Both the position numbers and the translations under genes were made by a program. The notes under the pieces were generated by a model. The model did no database searches and was not told the origin of the DNA. It worked only from the letters and a program-made list of their open reading frames with translations. DNA of 64,000 nt from Pseudomonas sp. MPC6 (lineage in GTDB: Bacteria > Pseudomonadota > Gammaproteobacteria > Pseudomonadales > Pseudomonadaceae), in assembly GCF_006094435.1 (NCBI RefSeq), contig NZ_CP034783.1, positions 186,001 through 250,000 of the forward strand. Reading direction: 5' to 3'. Below are positions 1-9,077 of the stretch, piece after piece (position 1 is the first letter of the stretch; the number at the start of each line of letters is the position of its first letter).

Positions 1-2
1 CC

Positions 3-1535
3 AGGCGCTGGCTGGCATTCATCTCGGGAATCGTGGTGACGGCCATGGTCCAGAGCAGCAACGCCACCGCCATGCTCGTCACCTCCTTTGTCGGTCAGGG
101 CTTGATGGCGTTGACCCCTGCCCTGGCGACCATGCTCGGGGCCGACGTGGGTACCGCGTTGATGGCGCGAGTGCTGACCCTGGACCTGTCGTGGCTGTCG
201 CCGCTGCTGATTTTCCTCGGGGTGATTTTCTTCCTGTCCCGCAAACAGACACGACTGGGGCAAATGGGCCGCGTCAGTATCGGCCTGGGGCTGATCATTC
301 TGGCACTGCAACTGATCGTCGAATCCGCCGCGCCGATCACCCAGGCCCAAGGTGTGAAAGTGATCTTTGCCTCGCTGACCGGCGACATCCTGCTCGATGC
401 CCTGGTCGGCGCGCTGTTCGCAATGATTTCCTATTCCAGCCTGGCCGCCGTCCTGCTGACGGCGACCCTGGCCGGTGCCGCGGTGATCAGTCTGCCAGTG
501 GCCATCGGCCTGGTGATCGGCGCCAACATTGGCAGCGGCATCCTCGCCTTTCTCAGCACCAGCATGCAGAACGCGGCTGGCCGCCAGGTTGCGTTGGGTA
601 GCCTGCTGTACAAGCTGATCGGCCTGCTGCTGATCATTCCGGTACTCGATCCCCTGGCGCATTGGATGGATGGCCTGGATTTCAGTCCCCAGGAAATGGT
701 CATCGGCTTTCACCTGCTCTACAACACCGCCCGCTGCCTGATCCTGCTGCCCAGTGTCGGACCGATGGCCAGGTTCTGTGCGTGGGTGTTGCCGGAGCGT
801 CCGCAAGTCAACGGTACCGCCAAACCGCGACATCTTGACCCGACGGCGTTGGTCACCCCCAGCCTGGCGCTGGCCAACGCCGCCCGCGAAACCCTGCGTA
901 TCGGCGATCTGATCGACAACATGCTTGAAGCCATGCTCGACGTGCTGCGCGGCAAGCAAACCGCCGTCACCCAGGAAATGCGCCGCCTGACCGATGATGT
1001 GGAAGCGCTCTACGGCGCCATCAAGCTCTACCTGGCGCAAATGCCCCGGGAAGACCTCAGCGACCAGGACAGTCGGCGCTGGGCGGAAATCATCGAGCTG
1101 GCGATCAATCTCAAACTCGCCAGCGACTTGATCGAGCGCATGTTGCGCAAGGTCCAGCAGCAGAAAACCTCGCAACGCCGGTCTTTTTCCGAGATCGGGC
1201 TGGAAGAATTGGCGGGGCTGCACCACCAGCTGATAGCCAACCTGCGCCTCGGGTTGTCGGTATTCCTCAGTGCCGATAAGGAAAGTGCCCGCCAGTTGCT
1301 GCGGGAAAAACGTCGCTTTCGCGCACAGGAGCGCCGTTTGGCCCATGCTCACGTCAGTCGATTGCAGCGTAAGATCGTGCAGAGTATCGAAACCAGTTCG
1401 CTGCACCTGGAGCTGATCGCGGACATGAAGCGTCTGAACTCGCTGTTCTGCAGCAGCGCATATGTGGTGCTGGAAACGACAGACACCGGCGCACTGGCTG
1501 TCGATGATTTGGCCGACACCACGCATTCGCCTTGA
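3..1535 (+). CDS. Na/Pi cotransporter family protein with PhoU-like tail (5' end cut by window)
   Basis: The frame is already open at base 3, so the start lies outside the window. The visible N-terminal part is hydrophobic and carries a QSSNA motif and a second GANIGSG motif, which match the inverted repeat units of the Na+/phosphate cotransporter (NptA/PNaS) family. The last 200 residues or so are helical and charged, like the PhoU-type domain that many bacterial members have fused to the membrane part. The family moves inorganic phosphate or a related anion with sodium across the inner membrane; the true substrate cannot be read from sequence. It is followed by a REPIN and then an unrelated peptidase gene, so it is probably the last gene of its transcript. 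Confidence 0.85.
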   Translation, partial: RRWLAFISGIVVTAMVQSSNATAMLVTSFVGQGLMALTPALATMLGADVGTALMARVLTLDLSWLSPLLIFLGVIFFLSRKQTRLGQMGRVSIGLGLIILALQLIVESAAPITQAQGVKVIFASLTGDILLDALVGALFAMISYSSLAAVLLTATLAGAAVISLPVAIGLVIGANIGSGILAFLSTSMQNAAGRQVALGSLLYKLIGLLLIIPVLDPLAHWMDGLDFSPQEMVIGFHLLYNTARCLILLPSVGPMARFCAWVLPERPQVNGTAKPRHLDPTALVTPSLALANAARETLRIGDLIDNMLEAMLDVLRGKQTAVTQEMRRLTDDVEALYGAIKLYLAQMPREDLSDQDSRRWAEIIELAINLKLASDLIERMLRKVQQQKTSQRRSFSEIGLEELAGLHHQLIANLRLGLSVFLSADKESARQLLREKRRFRAQERRLAHAHVSRLQRKIVQSIETSSLHLELIADMKRLNSLFCSSAYVVLETTDTGALAVDDLADTTHSP

Positions 1536-1580
1536 ACGTCTGGCACAGTGGTCAGTCAGTAACATTGATTCAGCCTCAAG

Positions 1581-1680
1581 GCCGTCTTCGCGAGCAAGCC
1601 CGCTCCCACAGGTGATCTGAGTCGGACACAGTTCCGACACCGAAGATCCACTGTGGGAGCGGGCTTGCCCGCGATAGCGG
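1581..1680. repeat. REPIN (paired inverted REP elements)
   Basis: Two inverted copies of the REP core (GCGAGCAAGCCCGCTCCCAC and its reverse complement, the second copy with a C variant) face each other across about 45 bases between two same-strand genes. This is the common REP family of the window. Confidence 0.85.
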
Positions 1681-1726
1681 CCTGAAGGACGACACGGATC
1701 TCCGATTGATTGCCTGGAAGCTCGCT

Positions 1727-3103
1727 ATGCGTTACCTGTTGTTCGCCTGCCTGTTGCTTGGTTCATTTCCTTCGTTTGCCCTGGATCGCTTCCAGGTTGA
1801 AGGCTATCCCCTGCCCAACGGCCTGCAGTTGTTGCTCAAGCCCGGTACCGAGCGCGGGCATGTGGCGATTCGGCTGGTGGTCGGCGTCGGTATCGATGAT
1901 TTCAGCTGTGCCGACAAAGAGCTGCCGCACCTGCTCGAGCATTTGCTGTTCACCGGCATCGATGCCACTGGCGAAGGCGGCCTGGAGGAACGCATGCAGG
2001 CCCTGGGCGGTGAATGGAACGCGTTCACCAGCAATGCCGACACGACATTCGTCATCGAGGCCCCGGCGAAAAACCAGCGTAAGGTCCTCGATCTGCTGTT
2101 GGCGCTACTGACCCAGACCCGAATCGACGACAACTCGATCAATGCCGCCAAACAAGTGGTCGAGCGCGAAGACGGTGGCCACTACACCCACTTGCAACGC
2201 TGGCTGGATCGCCAGGACCTGGGCCATACGGCAAGTAATCAGCTGGCCGTGGAACTGGGCCTGAAATGTCCCGAGCGAGCCGAGGTCGATTACCTGACCC
2301 GCGAACAATTGGAGTCAGTGCGCAAGGCCTGGTACGCGCCCAACAACATGACCCTGATCGTGGTCGGCGACCTCGACCGCTTGCTGCCGGCTTATCTGGA
2401 GCGGTCCTGGGGCGCGCTTGAGGCGGTCGACCCGACCGATCACCCGCCCCTGCCGGACATCAAGACCAGCGCCGACCATGAGCGCACGTTGAATCATGGT
2501 TTCGTCGGCGGAGCTGCCAAGTTGCACTGGCTGGTACCGGAGCCGGTGCAGGAGGAGCAGCACGATCAGACCTACGACTTACTCAAGGACTACCTGGACT
2601 GGGCGCTCTATCGCCAATTGCGCCTGACCCATGGTTTGTCCTACGGCCCCTCGGCCGAGCGTGAGGTGTTTGGCGGGGTGGGCTTCATGAGCCTGAACGC
2701 GGACCTCGACCGCGATGACGTGCCCGAGGCCAAACAGGTGCTGGACGAGTTGAAGGCCGGGTTGCTCAAGAACGGCCTGGATGGCGACACCTTCAACCGT
2801 CTCAAGCAGGCCGCCATCGCCCGCCAGGCCTGGGCCGTGCAAGGTAACAGCGCACTGGCCGATTATTATTGGAGCGCCCTTGGCAGCTACGGGGACGGCC
2901 GTTTCGTCGACCCGGCCAAGGAACTGCGAGGGGTGACGCTGGCAGAGGCGAACAAGGCCATGCGTGAATTGCTGCAGCAGCCGGGCTACCTGCGGATTGA
3001 AAAACCGTTGATGAGCGATGACCAGCTGGTGTGGGCGATGGCCGGAGTGATTGGGCTTATCGTCCTGGGGTTGCTGGGCTGGCGCTTCCATCGCAGAAAG
3101 TAA
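1727..3103 (+). CDS. M16 family zinc metallopeptidase, exported and C-terminally membrane anchored
   Basis: 458 residues from ATG 1727; an in-frame TTG at 1706 is less likely because the signal peptide (MRYLLFACLLLGSFPSFA) begins at the ATG. The inverted zinc motif HxxEH reads HLLEH at residues 68-72, with the downstream glutamate in the segment VVEREDG, so the site looks complete. The protein holds one M16 unit plus the second M16-like half, and is shorter than pitrilysin. A last transmembrane helix followed by RFHRRK suggests a periplasmic peptidase tethered to the inner membrane. The substrate is unknown. The gene stands alone, about 120 bases before a membrane-protein gene on the same strand. 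Confidence 0.85.
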   Translation: MRYLLFACLLLGSFPSFALDRFQVEGYPLPNGLQLLLKPGTERGHVAIRLVVGVGIDDFSCADKELPHLLEHLLFTGIDATGEGGLEERMQALGGEWNAFTSNADTTFVIEAPAKNQRKVLDLLLALLTQTRIDDNSINAAKQVVEREDGGHYTHLQRWLDRQDLGHTASNQLAVELGLKCPERAEVDYLTREQLESVRKAWYAPNNMTLIVVGDLDRLLPAYLERSWGALEAVDPTDHPPLPDIKTSADHERTLNHGFVGGAAKLHWLVPEPVQEEQHDQTYDLLKDYLDWALYRQLRLTHGLSYGPSAEREVFGGVGFMSLNADLDRDDVPEAKQVLDELKAGLLKNGLDGDTFNRLKQAAIARQAWAVQGNSALADYYWSALGSYGDGRFVDPAKELRGVTLAEANKAMRELLQQPGYLRIEKPLMSDDQLVWAMAGVIGLIVLGLLGWRFHRRK

Positions 3104-3220
3104 CAACTCCCTCGCCACAGTGCTGTGTTGGTCGAATGGACGACCACCCTGCCCTCGCCACACCGCCCACCGGGCGGTACTCTGTCGAGGATTTTTCCCA
3201 CGACTATTGCGAACCGCCGA

Positions 3221-4249
3221 ATGCCTACCCTGACCCTTTTCGTACAGCGCATTTTGGAATTGATGAAGCGCTACCCTGGGGTCATTGCGCTCGGCGGTTT
3301 CATTTCCGGGGTCGGCAGCTTCATGCTGGTGGATCGTCAGCAAGGCCTGGCGACGTGGATCACCATCATCATGCTGATCAGCTGGATCTGGCTGATGCTG
3401 GAAAACAGCCTGACCAAGCTGTTCGCCAGGATCTTCAACCGCGAAATCCCCCGGCCATTGCTGCGTTACGCCACGCAGATGATTCACCAGGAAAGCCTGT
3501 TCTTCGTCCTGCCCTTCTTTTTCATCACCACCACCTGGAACAGCGGCCAGTTATTCTTTACCGGGATGCTGGGCATTGCCGCACTGATCTCCATCATCGA
3601 CCCGCTCTACTACAAATGGCTGGCACCGCGACGCTGGGCGTTCCTGGCGCTGCATACCCTGACGCTGTTCGCGGCACTGCTGACCGCCCTGCCCGTCATC
3701 CTGCACCTGACCACCTCCCAAAGTTTCAAACTGGCCCTGGGCACTGCGGTCGTGCTGTCGTTCCCGAGCCTGGCGTCGATCTTCCCGATCAGAACCGTGC
3801 GCAACGCGTTGGCCATCCTGAGTATCACCGTGGGTATCGGTGGCGTGGGTTGGGTACTGCGCTCGTGGGTGCCGCCGGCAACGCTGTGGATGACCGATGT
3901 GGCGATCAGCACGCAGATGCAGGACCGCACCCCCGGCGCCAGCCTCGATGAAGTCAGCGCCGAGCAGATTCGCGGCGGCGGTCTGTACGCCTACACCGCG
4001 ATCAATGCCCCGCGGGGGCTGAACGAGCGGATTTATCATGTCTGGCAGTTCAACGGCAAAGAGGTCGACCGCATCGCCCTGGATATTCGCGGCGGGCGCA
4101 AGGAAGGCTATCGGGCCTGGACCCACAAGCAGAACTTCCCCGGTAACCCCGCGGGCAAGTGGCAGGTTCGGGTGTTGACCGAGGACGGCCAACTGATCGG
4201 GGTGCTGCGTTTCGAGATCACGGACAGCACACCGGTCAAGGAAAAGTAA
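3221..4249 (+). CDS. DUF5924/DUF2914 family membrane protein
   Basis: 342 residues from ATG 3221 (MPTLTLFVQRI); the frame is open further upstream but the family begins near here. The first 230 residues or so hold about six hydrophobic segments. The C-terminal 110 residues are soluble and include the pattern NERIYHVWQFNGKEV and a late GKWQVRVLTEDGQLIG, which match DUF2914. Such proteins are conserved in pseudomonads and have no assigned reaction. The gene ends about 45 bases before the MCE transport operon, so co-transcription is possible but not shown. Confidence 0.75.
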   Translation: MPTLTLFVQRILELMKRYPGVIALGGFISGVGSFMLVDRQQGLATWITIIMLISWIWLMLENSLTKLFARIFNREIPRPLLRYATQMIHQESLFFVLPFFFITTTWNSGQLFFTGMLGIAALISIIDPLYYKWLAPRRWAFLALHTLTLFAALLTALPVILHLTTSQSFKLALGTAVVLSFPSLASIFPIRTVRNALAILSITVGIGGVGWVLRSWVPPATLWMTDVAISTQMQDRTPGASLDEVSAEQIRGGGLYAYTAINAPRGLNERIYHVWQFNGKEVDRIALDIRGGRKEGYRAWTHKQNFPGNPAGKWQVRVLTEDGQLIGVLRFEITDSTPVKEK

Positions 4250-4295
4250 GACTGTTCATGCTATTAACGTAGGCCTGTGTAACAGCCGAACAAGC

Positions 4296-5453
4296 ATGGA
4301 GCTTATGACCAGCAGCACAATGGCCGGCAATGCCCGACTGGATACCTCTGACACCCCTGCTCAATTGCAGATTACGGGTGACTGGACGCTCGCCCATTAC
4401 GCCGATCTCAAGCGCCTGAGCGAACAGCTGCGCGGCCGCTACGACGACAGCACCCACATTGACCTTAACGGCCTCGGCGCGCTCGATACCGCCGGTGCAT
4501 CGTTACTGGTGGAGCTGCTGGGGTCCGAGCGTCTTGGCAAGTCTGCCGAGCATCCCGATTGCACCCTGTCCTCTGCCGACCGCGCCTTGTTGCAAACCGT
4601 CTATTGCTCGCTGACCGACTTCTGCGTTCCGGTCAAGGAGCCGCAAACCAGCGTCGGCATTCAACTGCTGACCCGCATCGGTCGCGCGGTGGCAACGGTC
4701 TGGCAGGACACCCTGCAACTGCTGGGCTTCGTCGGCCTGATCCTGGAAACCATGGCCCGCGGCCTGTTTCGCCCCAAGCGCTGGCGCCTGACGCCGATGG
4801 TGGCGCACATCGAACAGACCGGCCTGGATGCTGCGCCCATCGTCGCCCTGTTGACCTTTCTGGTGGGGGCCGTGGTGGCATTTCTCGGGGCAACAGTGCT
4901 GGCGAGTTTTGGCGCGAGTATTTTTACCGTGGACCTGGTGGCATTCTCTTTCCTGCGCGAATTCGGTGTGTTGCTGACCGCGATCCTGATGGCCGGGCGC
5001 ACCGCCAGTGCATTCACTGCGCAAATCGGCTCGATGAAGGCCAACGAAGAAATCGACGCCATCCGGACCCTGGGTCTGGACCCGATGGAACTGCTGGTGG
5101 TGCCGCGCGTCCTGGCGCTGCTGGTGGCGCTGCCGATGTTGACGTTCCTGGCGATGCTTTCGGGGATTATCGGTGGCGGCGTGGTCTGCGCGGTGTCGCT
5201 GGATATTTCACCGGCGATGTACCTGTCGCTGTTGCAAACCGATATCGGCGTTCAGCATTTTCTGGTGGGGATCGTCAAAGCGCCGATCTTCGCGTTTCTC
5301 ATCGCCGCGATTGGTTGCCTTGAGGGCTTCAAGGTCAGCGGCAGCGCCGAATCTGTCGGCGCCCATACCACGTCGAGTGTGGTCCAGTCGATTTTCGTGG
5401 TCATCGTGCTCGACGCCGTGGCCGCACTGTTTTTCATGGAGATGGGCTGGTGA
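4296..5453 (+). CDS. STAS-MlaE fusion, permease of an MCE lipid ABC transporter
   Basis: 385 residues. The first 110 or so form a STAS-like domain (LQITGDWTLAHYADL; then IDLNGLGALDTAGASLLVEL), and the rest is an MlaE-type permease with the conserved segments REFGVLLTAILMAGRTASAF and EEIDAIRTLGLDPMELLVVPR. MlaE permeases sit in the inner membrane and, with an MlaF ATPase and an MCE protein, move phospholipid-like molecules between the membranes. Here the STAS part, encoded separately as MlaB in the canonical E. coli system, is fused to the permease. The stop overlaps the start of the ATPase gene by four bases. This looks like a second MCE system, distinct from canonical mlaFEDCB. Confidence 0.9.
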   Translation: MELMTSSTMAGNARLDTSDTPAQLQITGDWTLAHYADLKRLSEQLRGRYDDSTHIDLNGLGALDTAGASLLVELLGSERLGKSAEHPDCTLSSADRALLQTVYCSLTDFCVPVKEPQTSVGIQLLTRIGRAVATVWQDTLQLLGFVGLILETMARGLFRPKRWRLTPMVAHIEQTGLDAAPIVALLTFLVGAVVAFLGATVLASFGASIFTVDLVAFSFLREFGVLLTAILMAGRTASAFTAQIGSMKANEEIDAIRTLGLDPMELLVVPRVLALLVALPMLTFLAMLSGIIGGGVVCAVSLDISPAMYLSLLQTDIGVQHFLVGIVKAPIFAFLIAAIGCLEGFKVSGSAESVGAHTTSSVVQSIFVVIVLDAVAALFFMEMGW

Positions 5454-6253
5454 GTCGAATACCCCGAGCGCCCACCGAGGCGGTGATCGAAGTCCGTGGG
5501 CTGTGCAATCGTTTTGGCAGCCAGAGTGTGCACGAGGGCCTGGACCTGGACTTGTACAAGGGCGAGATCCTCGCCGTGGTGGGCGGCTCCGGTAGCGGTA
5601 AATCGGTGCTGCTGCGCAGTATTGTCGGTTTGCGTCAGCCCAGTGAAGGCGAGGTAAAAGTCTTCGGCAAGAACCTGCCGACGCTGGCCGAACATGAGCG
5701 CTCGCTGGTCGAACGCCGCTTTGGCGTGCTGTTTCAGAAAGGTGCCCTGTTCTCTTCGCTGACCGTGACCGAGAACGTGGCCTTGCCCCTGATCGAGCAT
5801 GCTGGCCTGAGCCGCGTCGACGCCGAGCATCTGGCGGCGGTGAAGCTCGCCCTGTCGGGGCTGCCGCTGTCGGCGGCGGACAAATACCCTGCTTCGCTGT
5901 CCGGCGGCATGATCAAGCGTGCGGCGCTGGCCCGGGCGTTGGCGCTGGACCCGGACATCCTGTTTCTCGACGAACCCACCGCCGGCCTCGATCCGATCGG
6001 TGCGGCGGCGTTCGATCAATTGATCCTGACCCTGCGCGATGCCCTGGGCTTGAGCGTGTTTCTGGTGACCCACGACCTCGACACCCTCTACACCATCACC
6101 GACCGGGTCGCCGTGCTGGCGCAGAAGAAAGTGCTGGTGGCCGATGCCATCGATGTCGTTTCGGAAACAGACGATGCGTGGATTCACGAATACTTCCATG
6201 GCCCTCGCGGCCGCGCGGCGCTGACCGCCGCTAACCAGCTAAACGAGGCCTGA
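5450..6253 (+). CDS. MlaF-like ABC transporter ATPase
   Basis: 267 residues, with a GTG start whose last two bases are shared with the TGA stop of the permease gene. Walker A is GGSGSGKS (residues 45-52), the signature is LSGGMIKRAAL, Walker B is DILFLDEPTAGLD and the H-loop is LVTHDL. The methionine-isoleucine after SGG is characteristic of MlaF/Ttg2A-type ATPases. It powers the neighbouring MlaE-type permease at the cytoplasmic face of the inner membrane. The four-base overlap with the permease gene and the one-base gap to the MCE gene indicate translational coupling. Confidence 0.92.
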   Translation: MSRIPRAPTEAVIEVRGLCNRFGSQSVHEGLDLDLYKGEILAVVGGSGSGKSVLLRSIVGLRQPSEGEVKVFGKNLPTLAEHERSLVERRFGVLFQKGALFSSLTVTENVALPLIEHAGLSRVDAEHLAAVKLALSGLPLSAADKYPASLSGGMIKRAALARALALDPDILFLDEPTAGLDPIGAAAFDQLILTLRDALGLSVFLVTHDLDTLYTITDRVAVLAQKKVLVADAIDVVSETDDAWIHEYFHGPRGRAALTAANQLNEA

Positions 6254-6254
6254 C

Positions 6255-7193
6255 ATGGAAACCCGAGCCCATCATGTATTGATCGGCCTGTTCACCGTGA
6301 TTGTGGTGGCAGGCGCCCTGCTCTTCGGGCTGTGGCTGGCCAAGTCCAGCGTCGACACCGAGTTCAAGGACTACGAAATCGTCTTCAACGAAACGGTCAG
6401 CGGCTTGTCCAAGGGCAGCGCCGTGCAGTACAGCGGGATCAAGGTCGGCGACGTGGTGACGTTGCGCCTGGACCCGAAAGACCCGCGCCGGGTGCTGGCG
6501 CGCATCCGCCTGGGCGGTGATACGCCGATCAAGGAAGACACCGAGGCCAAACTGGCGCTGACCGGGATTACCGGGACCTCGATCATCCAACTCAGCGGTG
6601 GCACGCCACAGAGCCCGACGCTCAGGGGCAAGGCCGGTGATTTACCGACGATCGTTGCATCGCCCTCGCCTATCGCCCAACTGCTCAACGACAGCACCGA
6701 CCTGATGGCCGGTGTGAACGTGCTGATGCGCAACGCCAATCAGATGTTTTCTTCGGAGAATGTCGAGCGCATCAGCAAGACCCTTGAGCATCTGGAGCAA
6801 ACCACCGGCACCCTCGCCGATCAGCGCGGCGACATCCGCCAGGCCATGCAACAATTGGGTGCCATCGGCAAGCAGGCCACGGCCACGCTGGAGCAGACCG
6901 CCGCGTTGATGCGCAATGCCAACGGCTTGATCAGCGATCAGGGCAAACAGATGTTCGGCAGTGCCGAACAGGCCATGAAATCGCTGGAACAGAGCAGCGC
7001 CACGATCAACAAGCTGCTCACCAACAATCAGGATTCGCTGAACAGCGGGATGCAGGGCCTCAATGGCCTGGGGCCGGCTGTGCGTGAATTGCGCGATACC
7101 CTGACGTCGTTGCGGGCCATTTCCCAGCGCCTGGAAGCCAACCCCAGCGGTTATTTGCTGGGCAACGACAAGAACAAGGAATTCACGCCATGA
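6255..7193 (+). CDS. MlaD family (MCE domain) substrate-binding protein
   Basis: 312 residues. One N-terminal transmembrane helix (about 8-28) anchors the protein in the inner membrane. The MCE domain follows at about 38-115 (pattern LSKGSAVQYSGIKVGDV, then LTGITGTSIIQLSG). The remaining 190 residues are a long Q- and E-rich helical, probably coiled-coil, region. MCE proteins form hexameric rings through which lipids pass in the periplasm. The extended helical tail makes it longer than E. coli MlaD and more like YebT/PqiB-type or Ttg2-like relatives that span more of the periplasm. It is encoded between the ATPase and the lipoprotein of the same operon. Confidence 0.9.
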   Translation: METRAHHVLIGLFTVIVVAGALLFGLWLAKSSVDTEFKDYEIVFNETVSGLSKGSAVQYSGIKVGDVVTLRLDPKDPRRVLARIRLGGDTPIKEDTEAKLALTGITGTSIIQLSGGTPQSPTLRGKAGDLPTIVASPSPIAQLLNDSTDLMAGVNVLMRNANQMFSSENVERISKTLEHLEQTTGTLADQRGDIRQAMQQLGAIGKQATATLEQTAALMRNANGLISDQGKQMFGSAEQAMKSLEQSSATINKLLTNNQDSLNSGMQGLNGLGPAVRELRDTLTSLRAISQRLEANPSGYLLGNDKNKEFTP

Positions 7194-7816
7194 AAGTGAG
7201 TCACCTCGCTATCCTCGCCGCTTTTGCGTTGACCGCTTCCTGCTCGATCCTGCCCAAGTCAGAGCCGTCCGATGTCTATCGGCTACCGACGTCCCAGAGC
7301 AGCGCCTCAGGCAATCCAGCCATGCCGCAACCCTGGTCGCTTCGCCTGACCAAGCCGCAGGCCAGCCAGGCGTTGAACAGCCCGAACATCGCGGTGATCC
7401 CGCAGGGTGACTTGATCAGCAGCTACAAGGCTTCACGCTGGAGCGACCCGGCGCCGGTGCTGCTGCGCAATCGTCTGCTCGATGGTTTCCAGCGTGACGG
7501 TCGGGTGTCGCTGCTGAGCACCGATGACAGTAATTTCCAGGCGGACCTGGAGCTGGGCGGCAATCTGCAGGCGTTCCAGACGGAATACCAGGACCGCACG
7601 GCGAGCGTGGTCGTGCGACTGGATGCGTTGCTGGTGCGCGGTCATGACCAGCGGATCCTCGCCAGCCGGCGCTTTGAAGTGCGTCAGCCGTTGAGCGATG
7701 TGAAGGTGCCGGCGGTAGTGGCCGGGTTTGGCCAGGCGAGTGATCAACTGACGGCACAGGTGGTGGCCTGGACGGTTGAGCAAGGGCGCAAAGCTGCGCC
7801 GCCACCAAAACCCTGA
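7190..7816 (+). CDS. ABC-type transport auxiliary lipoprotein, PqiC/YmbA (DUF330) type
   Basis: 208 residues. The lipobox LTASC places the lipidated cysteine at residue 18. The rest matches the ABC transport auxiliary family (segments SPNIAVIPQGDLISSYKASRW and LLRNRLLDGFQRDG). PqiC-type lipoproteins sit in the outer membrane and act as the outer partner of MCE assemblies. Its ATG overlaps the MCE gene stop (ATGA), so it is the last gene of the four-gene operon. A C-terminal KAAPPPKP tail is unremarkable. Confidence 0.88.
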   Translation: MKVSHLAILAAFALTASCSILPKSEPSDVYRLPTSQSSASGNPAMPQPWSLRLTKPQASQALNSPNIAVIPQGDLISSYKASRWSDPAPVLLRNRLLDGFQRDGRVSLLSTDDSNFQADLELGGNLQAFQTEYQDRTASVVVRLDALLVRGHDQRILASRRFEVRQPLSDVKVPAVVAGFGQASDQLTAQVVAWTVEQGRKAAPPPKP

Positions 7817-7830
7817 GCCCAACACTGAAC

Positions 7831-7916
7831 CCTGTGGGAGCGGGCTTGCTCGCGAAGGCGTTGTTTCAATCGACATCAATACTGAATGACACACCGCTTT
7901 CGCGAGCAAGCCCGCT
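7831..7916. repeat. REPIN interrupted by the IS110 element
   Basis: A REP copy begins at 7832 (GTGGGAGCGGGCTTGCTCGC) and its inverted partner begins near 7898 but stops at CCCGCT (7916). The missing CCCACAAGG resumes at 9083. The pair was therefore an intact REPIN before insertion. Confidence 0.85.
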
Positions 7917-8114
7917 TGTATGTTTAGACTTGTAGGGGTGGTGGGACTAAAAGCCAGCATCTGACTCTAGCCAGTACAGACCGTGGGAGACTTCGCCCCA
8001 CCCCTTCACCAAAGCGCCGATAAGGAATGCATCGGCCATGACCGACGATAGAAGCAAGCCAGCGCAATGGTGAAGCCCCGACAAGCCTTTAAACCCTAAC
8101 CCGGAGCTTTCTTT
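7917..8114 (+). ncRNA. candidate bridge/seeker RNA region of the IS110 element
   Basis: About 198 non-coding bases lie between the left end and the transposase, where IS110-group elements encode their guide RNA. GTGGGAG at 7983-7989 is complementary to the CTCCCAC half of the REP target, and GCAAGCC at 8054-8060 equals the other half. These short matches are suggestive only; no structure was computed and the transcript ends are unknown. Confidence 0.45.
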
Positions 8115-9077
8115 GTGGCAATGAGTGTCTCGCGTTCTGTAGTCGGAGTGGATGTCGCCAAGGCCGAAGTGGTGGTCTATCAGGCCGACACGGATCTGCT
8201 GTTGGCCGTGTCAAACGATAAACCGTCTCTTACAAAGTGGCTGAAAACGTTACCTGCAAACAGCGCCATCGCTATTGAAGCCACCAATATCTATCACCTG
8301 GATACGGTTGAGCTGGCTCATGCAATGGGACATACCGTCTATGTCATCGACGGCTTCCGTTTGAGTAATTACCGCAAAGGAGTGGGTGGCCGCGCCAAAA
8401 CAGATGCCAGCGACGCCCGTTTACTGGCGCGTTACTTGAAGAACGAAGAGGAAGAGCTACGTCCTTGGAGCCCGCCGCCGAAGGTCTATACCAAGCTTCA
8501 AAGCCTGCTTCGAAGACGAGCGACATTGGTCCAGGCGCGTGTCAGTTTGACTCAAAGCTGGAACGACGAACCGCTGCTGAAAGCGGCATTCAAACAACAG
8601 ATCGCTGCCATGGGCCGATTGGATTTACTCATCCAGAAGAAGCTGTTGGACGTCGTAAAAGAGGCGGGTCTGCTCGAGCAAGTCAAACGCTGCCAGGCCG
8701 TAGAGGGGGTCGGTTTTCTTACCGCCACCGCACTGACGATGGCATTTCAACGCGGCGATTTCGCCAGTGGTGACGCCTATATCGCGTTTCTTGGAATGGA
8801 TTTGAGAGTCTCTGATTCGGGGCAGATGAACGGACGTCGAAAGCTGACCAAGAAAGGTGACTCAGAGATACGGCGCCTGCTGCATAACGCGGCGATGGCT
8901 GCCAGTCGCTCAAAGACCTGGAAGCCGTTTTACGAACGCTATCTGGAGCGGGGATTAAAGACGACTCAAGTGCTGGTCATCCTGGCTCGCAAGCTGGCAC
9001 GGGTGGCATTCGCCCTGATGAAGAACCAGAGCGAATATCAGCCAAATCCAGTTTTTGGGGCTTCCCCCCAAACATAG
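8115..9077 (+). CDS. IS110 family transposase (DEDD recombinase)
   Basis: 320 residues. A GTG start at 8115 has GGAG about nine bases upstream; the ATG two codons later (8121) is an alternative. The N-terminal RuvC-like part shows the DEDD pattern: D13 in VVGVDVAK, a glutamate in AIAIEATNIYH, and two aspartates in KTDASDARLL. The C-terminal transposase_20 part has VEGVGFLTATAL and the serine region VSDSGQMNGRRKL followed by KKGDSEIRRLLHNAA. The enzyme catalyses RNA-guided recombination without a classical DDE mechanism. All motifs are intact and there is no frameshift, so the element may be active. Confidence 0.93.
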   Translation: MAMSVSRSVVGVDVAKAEVVVYQADTDLLLAVSNDKPSLTKWLKTLPANSAIAIEATNIYHLDTVELAHAMGHTVYVIDGFRLSNYRKGVGGRAKTDASDARLLARYLKNEEEELRPWSPPPKVYTKLQSLLRRRATLVQARVSLTQSWNDEPLLKAAFKQQIAAMGRLDLLIQKKLLDVVKEAGLLEQVKRCQAVEGVGFLTATALTMAFQRGDFASGDAYIAFLGMDLRVSDSGQMNGRRKLTKKGDSEIRRLLHNAAMAASRSKTWKPFYERYLERGLKTTQVLVILARKLARVAFALMKNQSEYQPNPVFGASPQT

